Positions 30,926 through 38,341 of a stretch of DNA of 38,341 bases are shown here, in pieces; the first letter of the stretch is position 1, and each line of letters opens with the position of its first letter. The DNA is from Oscillospiraceae bacterium (GTDB taxonomy: Bacteria; Bacillota; Clostridia; Oscillospirales; Oscillospiraceae). The notes under the pieces were generated by a model, which saw nothing but the letters and a program-made list of their open reading frames with translations, was not told the origin of the DNA and searched no databases. Location: positions 1 to 38,341 of the forward strand of contig JAFQIL010000029.1 in NCBI GenBank assembly GCA_017397565.1, given 5' to 3'. Made by a program: the position numbers and the translations under genes.

Positions 30926-32098
30926 ATGAATTACGCAGAAGAATCTTTGAAGAAGCACTATGAGTGGGGCGGCAAGATCGAAGTCATTGCCAAGTCTCCT
31001 GTGAGCAACAAGGACGAGCTGTCTCTGGCCTATACCCCCGGCGTTGCCCAGCCCTGTCTGGAGATCCAGAAGGACGTAGAAAAGTCCTATGAGCTGACCC
31101 GCCGCCACAACCTGTGCGCTGTTATTACCGACGGTACTGCCGTTTTGGGTCTGGGCGATATCGGTCCCGAAGCCGGTATGCCGGTTATGGAAGGCAAGTG
31201 CGCCCTGTTTAAGGCTTTTGCCGATGTGGATGCCTTCCCTCTGTGTGTCAAGAGCAAGGATGTTGACGAGTTCGTCAACGCGGTATACCTGATCTCCGGC
31301 TCCTTCGGTGGTATCAACCTGGAGGATATTTCCGCACCCCGCTGCTTTGAGATCGAGCGCAAGCTGAAGGAAAAGTGCGACATTCCTGTTTTCCACGACG
31401 ACCAGCACGGCACTGCCGTCATCACCCTGGCAGGTCTGACCAATGCCCTGAAGGTGGTTGGCAAGAAGAAGGAAGAGATCAAGATCGTCACCTCCGGCGC
31501 CGGTGCTGCCGCCATCGCTATCGTAAAGCTGCTGCTGTCTGCCGGCTTTAAGAATGTTACCATGTGTGACCGTAAGGGCGCCATCTATGCCGGCCGCGAC
31601 GGTCTGAACTGGATCAAGGAAGAAATGGCTCAGGTCACCAACCTGGAAAAGAAGGCAGGTTCTCTGGCAGATATGCTGGTAGGTGCAGATGTGTTCATCG
31701 GTGTTTCCGCTCCCGGCATGGTTACCACTGAGATGGTCAAGACCATGAACAAGGATGCCATCATCTTTGCCTGCGCCAACCCCACTCCCGAGATCTTCCC
31801 GGATGATGCCAAGGCTGGCGGCGCCAAGATCATTTCTACCGGCAGAAGCGACTATCCCAACCAGATCAACAATGTTCTGGCGTTCCCCGGCATCTTCCGG
31901 GGCACCTTTGATGTCCGCGCTTCCGACATCAACGAGGAAATGAAGGTGGCAGCCGCCAACGCCATCGCCGGTTTGATCTCCGACGAAGAGCTGTCTGCTG
32001 ATTACATCATTCCCAAGGCCTTTGACCCCCGTGTCGGTCCCGCTGTTGCCGCGGCTGTTGCCCAGGCTGCAAGAGACACCGGCGTGGCAAGAATCTGA
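30926..32098 (+). CDS. NAD(P)-dependent malic enzyme
   Basis: A 390-residue short-form bacterial malic enzyme that decarboxylates malate to pyruvate with NAD or NADP. Key family blocks are SLAYTPGVAQPC (about 33-44) with the general acid tyrosine, VFHDDQHGTAV (metal-binding aspartates), the nucleotide-binding SGAGAAAIA loop and ANPTPEI. It lacks the C-terminal phosphotransacetylase-like domain of the long MaeB form. The length is normal for the short form. AGGAGG precedes the ATG at 30926 and a terminator follows. The codon choice is strongly biased (CTG, ATC, GTC), as in highly expressed genes. Confidence 0.94.
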   Translation: MNYAEESLKKHYEWGGKIEVIAKSPVSNKDELSLAYTPGVAQPCLEIQKDVEKSYELTRRHNLCAVITDGTAVLGLGDIGPEAGMPVMEGKCALFKAFADVDAFPLCVKSKDVDEFVNAVYLISGSFGGINLEDISAPRCFEIERKLKEKCDIPVFHDDQHGTAVITLAGLTNALKVVGKKKEEIKIVTSGAGAAAIAIVKLLLSAGFKNVTMCDRKGAIYAGRDGLNWIKEEMAQVTNLEKKAGSLADMLVGADVFIGVSAPGMVTTEMVKTMNKDAIIFACANPTPEIFPDDAKAGGAKIISTGRSDYPNQINNVLAFPGIFRGTFDVRASDINEEMKVAAANAIAGLISDEELSADYIIPKAFDPRVGPAVAAAVAQAARDTGVARI

Positions 32099-32112
32099 TT
32101 CCAAAGCTATCA

Positions 32113-32147
32113 AAGAGGACACTTTCTCCAAGGAGAGTGTCCTCTTT
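32113..32147 (+). terminator. Malic enzyme terminator
   Basis: A long stem, AAGAGGACACT(T)TCTCC (32113-32129) with GGAGAGTGTCCTCTT (32132-32146) and one bulged T, ends in CTCTTTTGC. It lies about 15 bases after the stop. Confidence 0.85.
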
Positions 32148-32181
32148 TGCATAACGAATACTGACAATCGTTTTGCCGCCC

Positions 32182-32328
32182 CATTGCCATATATCGAGCA
32201 GTTACCACATCGATATACCACTACGAACCGAAAGATCTGTCATTGCGAGGGTTTCTTCGAAACCCTCGCAATGACAGCGTTTTGGTAGGCGGTAGCTTAT
32301 CGCAACCGCCCGGCAAACGGGAATTTGA
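32182..32328. repeat. CATTGCGAG palindromic repeat, copy 3 (inverted)
   Basis: The core hairpin is CTGTCATTGCGAGGGTTTC / GAAACCCTCGCAATGACAG (about 32237-32276). The flanks are those of copies 1 and 2 in reverse order: ACCACATCGATATACCACTA on the left and GCGTTTTGGTAGGCGGTAG on the right. The right side ends in a clear boundary motif (32308-32328). From 32329 to about 32450 I see nothing recognisable, and no T-box or other riboswitch ahead of asnA. Confidence 0.82.
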
Positions 32329-32454
32329 ACATTTCACCCAAGGAACGAACCGGGCGAAATGAGATGGGCAACGAGCATCGCCCGACAGTCAGTCCCAAGA
32401 TTACCCCCCGGCGCAACTCGCTTGGAAGAAAATGCAACAAAGAACCTGTTTGCA

Positions 32455-32483
32455 CTTGATTTTTTTAAAAAATAAGCTACAAT
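32455..32483 (+). promoter_or_regulatory. Possible asnA promoter
   Basis: TACAAT (32478-32483) with a weak CTTGAT (32455-32460) 17 bases upstream. The -10 box is good and the -35 poor. Confidence 0.5.
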
Positions 32484-32515
32484 GAGAGCATATTTTCAGA
32501 AAGGCGGAACGCGCT

Positions 32516-33523
32516 ATGAGTAAGACCTATATTCCGGAAGGCTATCGCCCTGTTTTGGATGCTTACGACACCCAACGGGCCATTGCTTATATCAAACAGA
32601 CCTTTCAGGAGGAATTTGCTTCCGGACTGAATCTGAAGCGGGTCTCCGCGCCTTTGTTTGTTACCCGGGAGTCGGGTCTGAACGACAACTTAAGCGGTAT
32701 AGAGCGTCCTGTCAGCTTTGATATCCCTGCTGTGGGCACCGATGCTCAGGTGGTCCACTCCTTGGCAAAATGGAAGCGCCTGGCACTGAAGCGGTATCAT
32801 TTTGGCGTAGGCGGCGGCCTGTATACGGATATGAACGCCATCCGCCGGGATGAGGAGCTGGATAACATCCACTCCATTTATGTGGACCAGTGGGACTGGG
32901 AAAAGGTCATCACCCGGGAAAACCGAAACTTAGATTACCTGAAGCTCATTGTTCGGGCTATCGTCCGGGCTATTTGCGAAACCAATGATCGGCTTCATGT
33001 CCGTTTCCCCCAGCTGCAGGTGCAGCTGGACAGAGAGGTTTCCTTTATCACCACCCAGGAGCTGGAGGATATGTACCCGGATATGACCGGCTCAGAGAGA
33101 GAAAAGGCCTATGTCCGGGAACATAAGACTGCCTGCATCATGCAGATCGGCGGCAAGCTCCGCTCCGGCAAGCCTCATGACAACCGTGCCCCGGACTATG
33201 ATGACTGGCAGCTCAACTGCGATATTTTCTTCTGGGATGCCGTTTTGGATCGGGCACTGGAGATATCCTCCATGGGCATCCGGGTGGATGCCGAGGCTTT
33301 GGATAGACAGCTTACCATATCCGGGTGCGATGACCGCCGGGAACTGCCCTTCCACAAGATGCTGTTGGAGGATCAGCTGCCCCTGACCATTGGCGGCGGT
33401 ATCGGTCAGTCAAGACTTTGTATGCTGATGATGAGCTGCGCCCACATTGGCGAGGTGCAATCCAGCATTTGGGATGCGCAAACCATAGAAAAGTGTGAGG
33501 CTGCGGGCATTCCGCTGCTGTAA
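32516..33523 (+). CDS. asnA: Aspartate--ammonia ligase (asparagine synthetase A)
   Basis: A 335-residue AsnA that makes asparagine from aspartate, ammonia and ATP. It is related to class II tRNA synthetases. Recognisable blocks are SAPLFVTRESGLNDNLSG, KWKRLALKRY, GLYTDMNAIRRDE, YVDQWDWEKVI and the final GGGIGQSRLCMLMM motif. The length is typical (~330). AAAGGCGG precedes the ATG at 32516. It is a single gene between repeat DNA and a shared terminator. Dependence on free ammonia rather than glutamine fits an ammonia-rich anaerobic habitat (inference). Confidence 0.96.
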   Translation: MSKTYIPEGYRPVLDAYDTQRAIAYIKQTFQEEFASGLNLKRVSAPLFVTRESGLNDNLSGIERPVSFDIPAVGTDAQVVHSLAKWKRLALKRYHFGVGGGLYTDMNAIRRDEELDNIHSIYVDQWDWEKVITRENRNLDYLKLIVRAIVRAICETNDRLHVRFPQLQVQLDREVSFITTQELEDMYPDMTGSEREKAYVREHKTACIMQIGGKLRSGKPHDNRAPDYDDWQLNCDIFFWDAVLDRALEISSMGIRVDAEALDRQLTISGCDDRRELPFHKMLLEDQLPLTIGGGIGQSRLCMLMMSCAHIGEVQSSIWDAQTIEKCEAAGIPLL

Positions 33524-33531
33524 GAGAATAC

Positions 33532-33571
33532 AAAAAAGGGTTGTCTCAAAAGGAATGAGACAACCCTTTTT
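33532..33571. terminator. Bidirectional terminator between asnA and the pseudokinase gene
   Basis: A 16-17-bp stem, AAAAAGGGTTGTCTCA with TGAGACAACCCTTTTT (33532-33548, 33556-33571). It has T-rich exits on both strands and lies between convergent genes. Confidence 0.93.
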
Positions 33572-33573
33572 AT

Positions 33574-36500
33574 TTATTCGGCAACAGCTACCTGAATCGG
33601 AGCAGTACCGACCAAAGCGCCGTTAAAGTAGACCTCAACAGTATAGCTGCCGACGGTGGAGGGGAGTGGGGGCAGGTTGAGAATACCTACGCCACCTTCC
33701 AGTATGTCAGCCCAAATCCGGACCGGATTTGTCATACCGACAACAGCCTGGTTGCTGTCCTTGATTACATACAGATTCACAATTTCACCAAAGTCTTCTC
33801 TGTAAATGCTCTGAGTATGGATCAAAAGTGTGGCTTTAGAACCAGGGGCGAAGGTATCGGGACATGTTACTTCGTGCAGCCCGGGATGGGGAATATCGGT
33901 AGGCAGGCAGGGATAGAGGTTTATGTTATCAGCCGTTAGCCAGTAGTTATTAAAGGCTTCCGCAGGGGCGGTGTCAAAGGTGGTGGTGCCGTTTAAGACA
34001 GGACTGTTGTCGTCCTGGAAGACGGAGATCTCATACTGGCAGCCGGGAATCAAGGGCAAGGTTGCCTCTGTAGCTTGAAGATTGAATACCACAAAATCGA
34101 TGCCGTTATTTACCTTGTACTGTACCCGCCAGCCACCTTCCGGGGCATTGCCCGAATAGCTCCAGGTAACCTTCAGACTGTTTGCGTCCACGCCTGCTAC
34201 CTGCATATCATAAATGTGAACAATATTGGCAGGAACAGCTACGGTGACACCGTTTCTCATGCCTTCGGCTTTGACCTCAACCTTGTAGGACTTGGCAGAA
34301 TCCAAATCCTCAAAAACGGCCTGTGTGCCGGTTACGGTAATGGTTTTTTCACTGTTATCATCGTAACAGCGGACAGTCCAGCTTTTGGCAGAAGTTCCGG
34401 CAGGGGCAGTCCAGGAAATGGTCAGCTTATTGTCCCGGAAAGAGACAACCTGCAGATCCTGGGCATAAATGATCTCTATGGGGGTGTAGGAGGTGGTTGT
34501 CTGTCCGACCAAATACAAAGTAGCGGCGCTTACCAACTCCACCTGGTAGGTAACACCGGGGGTCAAACCTCTCAGTGTGGCAGTGTGATCAATGCAGGGG
34601 AAGGTCTTGGACTCCTCGCCCGGGGCGGTGCAGACCACCTGCCAGGAAGTGTCGGGACCCTGAACGGCAAAGCTGAGGATAGCTGTGCCGTCTTCCATAC
34701 CGGTTTCCACCACCAGATTGGAAATGGAGGTCTGCTGGGCTGTGTTCATGGTGGCTTTGGTTTCGCCTACCAAAGAATGGAACCCGGAGATTTCCACGAA
34801 GAAATCGTATTTGGTGCCGGGATTCAAAGTGTTAAACACAGCTACATTATTTTCAACAGGTCTGCGCTGCGTGTTGCCGTAGGTGTCTTTACAAACTACG
34901 GTCAGTAAAGCGTTGTCAATGTCCGTGGTGAGCTTGACAGAGACCTGGTTATCAGAGCTGATCAAGGAAATGTCTTCCACGCTTTGCAAATAGTAAAATT
35001 GGTAGAAGGCATATCCGCCGGTAAACAGACCCAGACCCAGAGCGATCACCAACAGGAAAATGATCAGGCCTTTATAAGAACGCTGCTTTTTGGCAGGTAC
35101 TTTGTCAGCTGCTTCCGGACGATATGCATCAGCATCGTCGGCTTCTTCGGCGTATGCTTGCGCAACAGGCTCTTCATCCGGGAGCGCATCAGCCTCAGAA
35201 GCTTCCGCGGCTCCCGAAGACGGGACAACCACAGGGTCGGGGACCTCATGGGCGATCAGCTCGTCGACCAAAGCCAAAATCGCATTGACATCATCAGATT
35301 CTTCGGCGTTCTCTGCCACCGGAGCGGTTTCCTCTTGGGAAAGGGCTTCTTGTGTTGATTCTTCCACCTCAGGAATCTCTTCCGTCTCGAGAATCTCTTC
35401 CACCTCGGGAATCTCTTCCACCTCGGGAATCTCTTCCACCTCAGGAATTTCTTCCGCCTCGGGAGTTTCTTCTACCTCGGGAGCTTCTTCCACTTCAGGA
35501 ATCTCTTCTGCTTCAGAGATCTCTTCGGGTTGAACGGATACTTCCGGCTGGCTTTCCTGCTGCAGCGCGTTGTTCAGTGCCAAAGAAGCCTGAACATCTT
35601 CTGCCAGGTAATCGTCATCGGGTAGTGTATCGTCAGAAGCCTCTTCTGCGACAGATTCCTCCTGCACCGCGGGGACGGGAACAATGGGAACATCGTTGAC
35701 GCTGTTGCGCTGCATATAGCTGACCAAAGCCTTACCCATTTTCAAGGGATCTTCCCAACGGTTTTCCGGATTGGGATCACAGGCCTTGAGAATGATCTGT
35801 GCCATTTCCGGATCCGCGTACATAGGGGGCGGCAGAGGCTCAGACGGTGCGGTCCCCTCGAAGGGAAGCTGGCAGTTGTTGTAAGCCTGATACAGGATCA
35901 AGCCGACGGCATAGGTATCCACAGTGGTATTCAGGCTGCAGTAAGCATCTGCAATTTCCGGGGGAGTATAGGCACTGCGGTAACGGTCGGGCAGGGAAGC
36001 ATGCTGCAAGGAATCCAGAGAAGCGAAGCCCAGATCACCGATACGGTAGCGCTGATCCTCACCGATAAAAACATTGCCCGGTCTCAGATTGGTGTACAGA
36101 TATCCGTACCGACGGCAGACCGCCAAAGCGGCACACAGATCCAGGCCCAGATTGACAGCGGCCAAATGGGTCATGGTTTCCCGGCGGAACCGACGATCCA
36201 AGCTGTGCCGATAGTCGCTGAGCAAATAGACATCGTAGCCGGTGCCTGTTTCCATAGGCTCGACCTGCCAACCGTTGTAGGACAGAAAGCCTTCCAGCTT
36301 GGACAGCTGCTGCAAAATCTCAGCTTCCTTGACAACACCGTCAGCCAGTTCCCGGAAATAGTCCTGGGCGGCTGCGGGAGAAGAAAAAGCGCCTGCCAGC
36401 AGCAGAGCGTCCAAACTCCGCTGAGAAGCAGGAATGGAAATGATCTTAAGTATGTATTTGCTGTCAGAATCTTTTTGCATGGCGGGATAGCATCTCACAC

Positions 36501-36579
36501 CGTGGTGCTCGCTGATGGGCTGACCCACCACAAATTGATCCAAAAGAGGACAGACCAGCTTTGGCTCTGACAAATCCAT
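33574..36579 (-). CDS. Transmembrane protein with N-terminal pseudokinase and C-terminal Fn3-like domains
   Basis: A 1001-residue protein. Residues ~10-290 form a serine/threonine kinase-like domain. K45 in ILKII fits the ATP lysine. The catalytic HRD-K-P-x-N loop reads YTNLRPGN (162-169), with the catalytic aspartate replaced by N164. The DFG motif is DLG (182-184, D182 kept) and the APE motif is PPE. It is probably a pseudokinase or a weak kinase. An acidic low-complexity linker of EIPEVE repeats (about 355-406) follows, then one membrane segment (about 504-529). Next are several ~85-residue Fn3-like beta domains (about 535-880) and a C-terminal beta domain, predicted outside the cell. The ATG at 36579 is only two bases from GGAGG; TTG at codon 3 has better spacing. 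It is divergent from the zinc-ribbon/Ig-like gene. Confidence 0.85.
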   Translation of the reverse strand: MDLSEPKLVCPLLDQFVVGQPISEHHGVRCYPAMQKDSDSKYILKIISIPASQRSLDALLLAGAFSSPAAAQDYFRELADGVVKEAEILQQLSKLEGFLSYNGWQVEPMETGTGYDVYLLSDYRHSLDRRFRRETMTHLAAVNLGLDLCAALAVCRRYGYLYTNLRPGNVFIGEDQRYRIGDLGFASLDSLQHASLPDRYRSAYTPPEIADAYCSLNTTVDTYAVGLILYQAYNNCQLPFEGTAPSEPLPPPMYADPEMAQIILKACDPNPENRWEDPLKMGKALVSYMQRNSVNDVPIVPVPAVQEESVAEEASDDTLPDDDYLAEDVQASLALNNALQQESQPEVSVQPEEISEAEEIPEVEEAPEVEETPEAEEIPEVEEIPEVEEIPEVEEILETEEIPEVEESTQEALSQEETAPVAENAEESDDVNAILALVDELIAHEVPDPVVVPSSGAAEASEADALPDEEPVAQAYAEEADDADAYRPEAADKVPAKKQRSYKGLIIFLLVIALGLGLFTGGYAFYQFYYLQSVEDISLISSDNQVSVKLTTDIDNALLTVVCKDTYGNTQRRPVENNVAVFNTLNPGTKYDFFVEISGFHSLVGETKATMNTAQQTSISNLVVETGMEDGTAILSFAVQGPDTSWQVVCTAPGEESKTFPCIDHTATLRGLTPGVTYQVELVSAATLYLVGQTTTSYTPIEIIYAQDLQVVSFRDNKLTISWTAPAGTSAKSWTVRCYDDNSEKTITVTGTQAVFEDLDSAKSYKVEVKAEGMRNGVTVAVPANIVHIYDMQVAGVDANSLKVTWSYSGNAPEGGWRVQYKVNNGIDFVVFNLQATEATLPLIPGCQYEISVFQDDNSPVLNGTTTFDTAPAEAFNNYWLTADNINLYPCLPTDIPHPGLHEVTCPDTFAPGSKATLLIHTQSIYREDFGEIVNLYVIKDSNQAVVGMTNPVRIWADILEGGVGILNLPPLPSTVGSYTVEVYFNGALVGTAPIQVAVAE
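35360..35515. repeat. In-frame 18-bp tandem repeats in the pseudokinase linker
   Basis: Repeated units reading GGAATCTCTTCCACCTCG on the plus strand, some with base changes, encode the acidic six-residue unit E-I-P-E-V-E on the minus strand. Unit number is prone to change by slippage while staying in frame. Confidence 0.85.
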
Positions 36580-36604
36580 CGCCTCCTTTTTATACGTTGT
36601 TTAT

Positions 36605-36633
36605 ATGATAAGATATTTTTAATAAAAAAGCAA
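36605..36633 (-). promoter_or_regulatory. Pseudokinase gene promoter
   Basis: On the minus strand, TTGCTT (36628-36633) and TATCAT (36605-36610) are 17 bases apart in AT-rich DNA, with a leader of about 20 bases. Confidence 0.6.
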
Positions 36634-36704
36634 CCAAAATTGCGGGGGAAGGCAAGATTTTTAATTTTTATGTTTGGAAACAATTGTAGAATGATTTTGT
36701 GTAC

Positions 36705-36733
36705 TTGCATAATTTCGCACATTATGTTATAAT
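36705..36733 (+). promoter_or_regulatory. Promoter of the zinc-ribbon/Ig-like gene
   Basis: TTGCAT (36705-36710), a 17-base spacer, then TATAAT (36728-36733) preceded by TGT, an extended -10 element. It lies about 50 bases from the start codon. Confidence 0.8.
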
Positions 36734-36784
36734 ACAAAAAATTGTAGGCGCGGGAAAACCGCGTTGACTAGGAGGTTTGATTTC

Positions 36785-38113
36785 ATGAGTAAGGTAATCT
36801 GCGATGTTTGCGGAACCACATTCCCGGAAACCGCAAACCAATGCCCCATTTGCGGCAGCGCAAAAAATGCTTCCGCACAAACCGCGGCAGAGGGCGGCGC
36901 TCAGGCGGAAGCCGGCTCCACCAATTCCTATGTCAGCGGTGGTCGGTTCTCCAAGAGCAATGTTCGTAAGCGCAACAAGACCGGTCAGCCCATGCAGCGG
37001 ACTGCGAAAAAGGACAAAGACCCAGAAGGCTCCAATAAGGGCCTGGTGATCGTTGTCATTGTGCTGCTGCTGGCCATCATTGCGGTGGTTATCTATTTGG
37101 CCGTCACCCTGTTTGGCTCCGACAAGACGCCTGATAAAGGCAATAGCACCGCTGCACAGACGACTGTCCAATCCCAAAGCAAAGAAGAGGATCCCACAGA
37201 GTCTCAGACCGAGCCCAGCGGCGTCGCCTGCACGGACATTATTTTGTCCAGCACCATTATGGAGTTTACGGATCTCGATAGAAGCCAGCTTCTGTCTGTA
37301 AATCTGACGCCTTCCAACACCACGGATAAAGTGACCTTCACTTCCATGAACCCCGCGGTGGCTACGGTTACAGAAGGCGGCCTGGTTACCCCTGTGGGCA
37401 TCGGTGATACGACTATCATTATTACCTGCGGTGATATCACCAAGGAATGCCGTGTGTTCTGCAACTTTAACACAAGCACCGAACCCGATCCCACTACACC
37501 TACAGAACCTGATGTTGAACCCACAGTCTTCGAGATGACCATGAATACCAGCTACTACACCCATGACGGAATTGGTGACGTGACTCTGCCGGTAGGCAAG
37601 ACCTGGAAGATGTACAAGTATATGACAGTGGAAGCCAGCAAGGTTGTCTGGACTTCTGACGATGAAAACTACGTTACCATCAAAGACGGTGTTGTGACGA
37701 CGGTAGCATCTACCGAGAGCCTGGCAAAGAAGTATGTGCTGGTTCATGCCGAATACGGTGGCGTGAAGTATTCCTGCCGTATCCGAGTCAACAGCGGCAG
37801 TTCTACGCCTTCTACACCTCCTGCAACCGAGCCCACAACGCCTCCCGCAAACCCCGGTGCCTTTGAGCTGACCTTCAACACAAAGTATATCACAGCGGAC
37901 GGCAAGGGTGACGTCGTGGTTCGCGTGGGTAACACATGGAAAATGTACAAGACCATCAGTGTTCCCGCAGAGCAAGTGTCCTGGGCTAGTGAGAATCCTG
38001 CCATTGCCACCGTGCAAAACGGTGTGGTAACTGCGGTTAGCCCCGGTAAGGCTGAGGTTTACGCTGAGTATGCCGGTGTCATATACACCTGCATCATCCG
38101 CGTAGAAAACTGA
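36785..38113 (+). CDS. Zinc-ribbon membrane protein with extracellular Ig-like (BIG2-type) domains
   Basis: A 442-residue protein. A cytosolic CxxC...CxxC zinc ribbon is at the N-terminus (C6, C9, C20, C23). After a basic, Gln/Ser-rich stretch comes one membrane segment (about 87-110). A Thr/Ser/Pro-rich linker and a BIG2-like Ig domain (about 148-230, NPAVATVTEGGLVTPVGIGDTTI) follow. Two related ~85-residue domains then share FE(M/L)T-N-T...TWKMYK and end in Y(S/T)CxIRV; they are joined by a TEPTTPP linker. There is no LPXTG anchor. The ATG at 36785 follows AGGAGG. Its topology (soluble inside domain, single span, beta domains outside) mirrors the divergent pseudokinase. Role unknown; envelope sensing or adhesion is inferred. 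Confidence 0.88.
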   Translation: MSKVICDVCGTTFPETANQCPICGSAKNASAQTAAEGGAQAEAGSTNSYVSGGRFSKSNVRKRNKTGQPMQRTAKKDKDPEGSNKGLVIVVIVLLLAIIAVVIYLAVTLFGSDKTPDKGNSTAAQTTVQSQSKEEDPTESQTEPSGVACTDIILSSTIMEFTDLDRSQLLSVNLTPSNTTDKVTFTSMNPAVATVTEGGLVTPVGIGDTTIIITCGDITKECRVFCNFNTSTEPDPTTPTEPDVEPTVFEMTMNTSYYTHDGIGDVTLPVGKTWKMYKYMTVEASKVVWTSDDENYVTIKDGVVTTVASTESLAKKYVLVHAEYGGVKYSCRIRVNSGSSTPSTPPATEPTTPPANPGAFELTFNTKYITADGKGDVVVRVGNTWKMYKTISVPAEQVSWASENPAIATVQNGVVTAVSPGKAEVYAEYAGVIYTCIIRVEN

Positions 38114-38126
38114 TTTGCTACATAAC

Positions 38127-38160
38127 AAATCGGCAGCACGGTTTCGTGCTGCCGATTTTT
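38127..38160 (+). terminator. Terminator of the zinc-ribbon/Ig-like gene
   Basis: A perfect 14-bp stem AAATCGGCAGCACG/CGTGCTGCCGATTT (loop GTTT) followed by TTT, 14 bases after the stop. Confidence 0.92.
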
Positions 38161-38180
38161 CCATATGTCAGGAAATTGAT

Positions 38181-38341
38181 AAATTGCCATTTCCCGAGCT
38201 AATGCCCTCCCCTTTGGGGAGGGTGGTTCGGCAAAGCCGAACCGGGAGAGGCAATAAAAATGTTTCATTTTTGCCGAAGCTTGGAGAAAAACATCCAATT
38301 ATTAACCTCTTCCGTCACGCCTTTCGGCGTGCCACCTTCCC
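38181..38341. repeat. Boundary motif and start of a further inverted-repeat element (cut by window end)
   Basis: A boundary-motif variant AAATTGCCATTTCCCGAGC (38181-38199) is followed by CCCTCCCCTTTGGGGAGGG (38207-38225), GGTTCGGC-AAA-GCCGAACC (about 38226-38243) and other small stems. Near the edge the sequence reads GTGCCACCTTCCC, the start of the opposite end seen in the 5.6 and 12.6 kb elements. No gene is visible in it. Confidence 0.75.

Noticed and set aside
30581-32221. 546-codon minus-strand frame opposite malic enzyme and the membrane protein
   Set aside because: It crosses a terminator and two coding genes with good starts, and has no domain of its own.
32329-32515. T-box leader ahead of asnA
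   Set aside because: No GGTGGNACC T-box sequence or leader terminator was found; only a possible weak promoter is seen near 32455.
36722-38164. 480-codon minus-strand frame opposite the zinc-ribbon/Ig-like gene
   Set aside because: The plus-strand gene has a promoter, ribosome-binding site, coherent domains and a terminator; the antisense frame has none.

Overview
The window looks like a chromosomal segment of an anaerobic gut member of the Firmicutes (Clostridia, Oscillospirales/Ruminococcaceae-like). This is inference. It rests on strong AGGAGG ribosome-binding sites, consensus TTGACA-17-TATAAT promoters, the enzyme repertoire (aconitase X, FadH-type flavoenzyme, AsnA, malic enzyme, fused ArgJ) and intergenic spaces packed with small palindromic repeats. 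I saw no rRNA, tRNA, CRISPR array, transposase, integrase or phage gene.

Layout. 1-0.7 kb: a GNAT acetyltransferase. 0.9-5.5 kb (minus strand): a FadH-like Fe-S flavoenzyme, a small four-helix-bundle (S23/Avd-like) gene bracketed by two arrays of short palindromes, and the two subunits of aconitase X. 5.8-8.5 kb (minus): O-acetylhomoserine sulfhydrylase and a glycerate 2-kinase, each with its own promoter. 8.6-17.3 kb (plus): the arginine cluster argG-argH-argC-argJ-argB-argD-argF. It begins at a perfect consensus promoter with an ARG-box-like site and ends in a strong terminator; three of its gaps hold repeat elements. 17.5-22.5 kb: two Gfo/Idh/MocA dehydrogenases and a sugar isomerase-like protein (minus), divergent from an AraC regulator followed by a serine hydrolase. 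This block is bracketed by two inverted copies of one ~136-bp repeat. 22.7-26.2 kb: a second AraC regulator (minus) divergent from a frameshifted metallophosphoesterase, a glycerophosphodiesterase and an unrecognised protein. 26.5-29 kb: a Cu/Zn-SOD-like protein, an M28 peptidase and an MBL-fold hydrolase. 29-33.5 kb: lipoate-protein ligase (minus), a membrane protein, malic enzyme and AsnA. 33.5-38.1 kb: a divergent pair of envelope proteins, a large transmembrane pseudokinase and a zinc-ribbon/Ig-like membrane protein.

How the genes work together. The arg cluster encodes ornithine synthesis by the acetyl-recycling route and its conversion to arginine; ArgJ removes the need for a separate ArgA for acetyl recycling. 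MetY assimilates sulfide. The Gfo/isomerase and phosphodiesterase blocks look like two AraC-controlled catabolic modules for unknown substrates. Aconitase X and the FadH-like enzyme could form a dehydrate-then-reduce pathway.

The most unusual feature is the array / four-helix-bundle gene / array unit at about 2.66-3.41 kb. Several repeat families also share a short boundary motif related to GCCCGATAAACGGGAATTTG.
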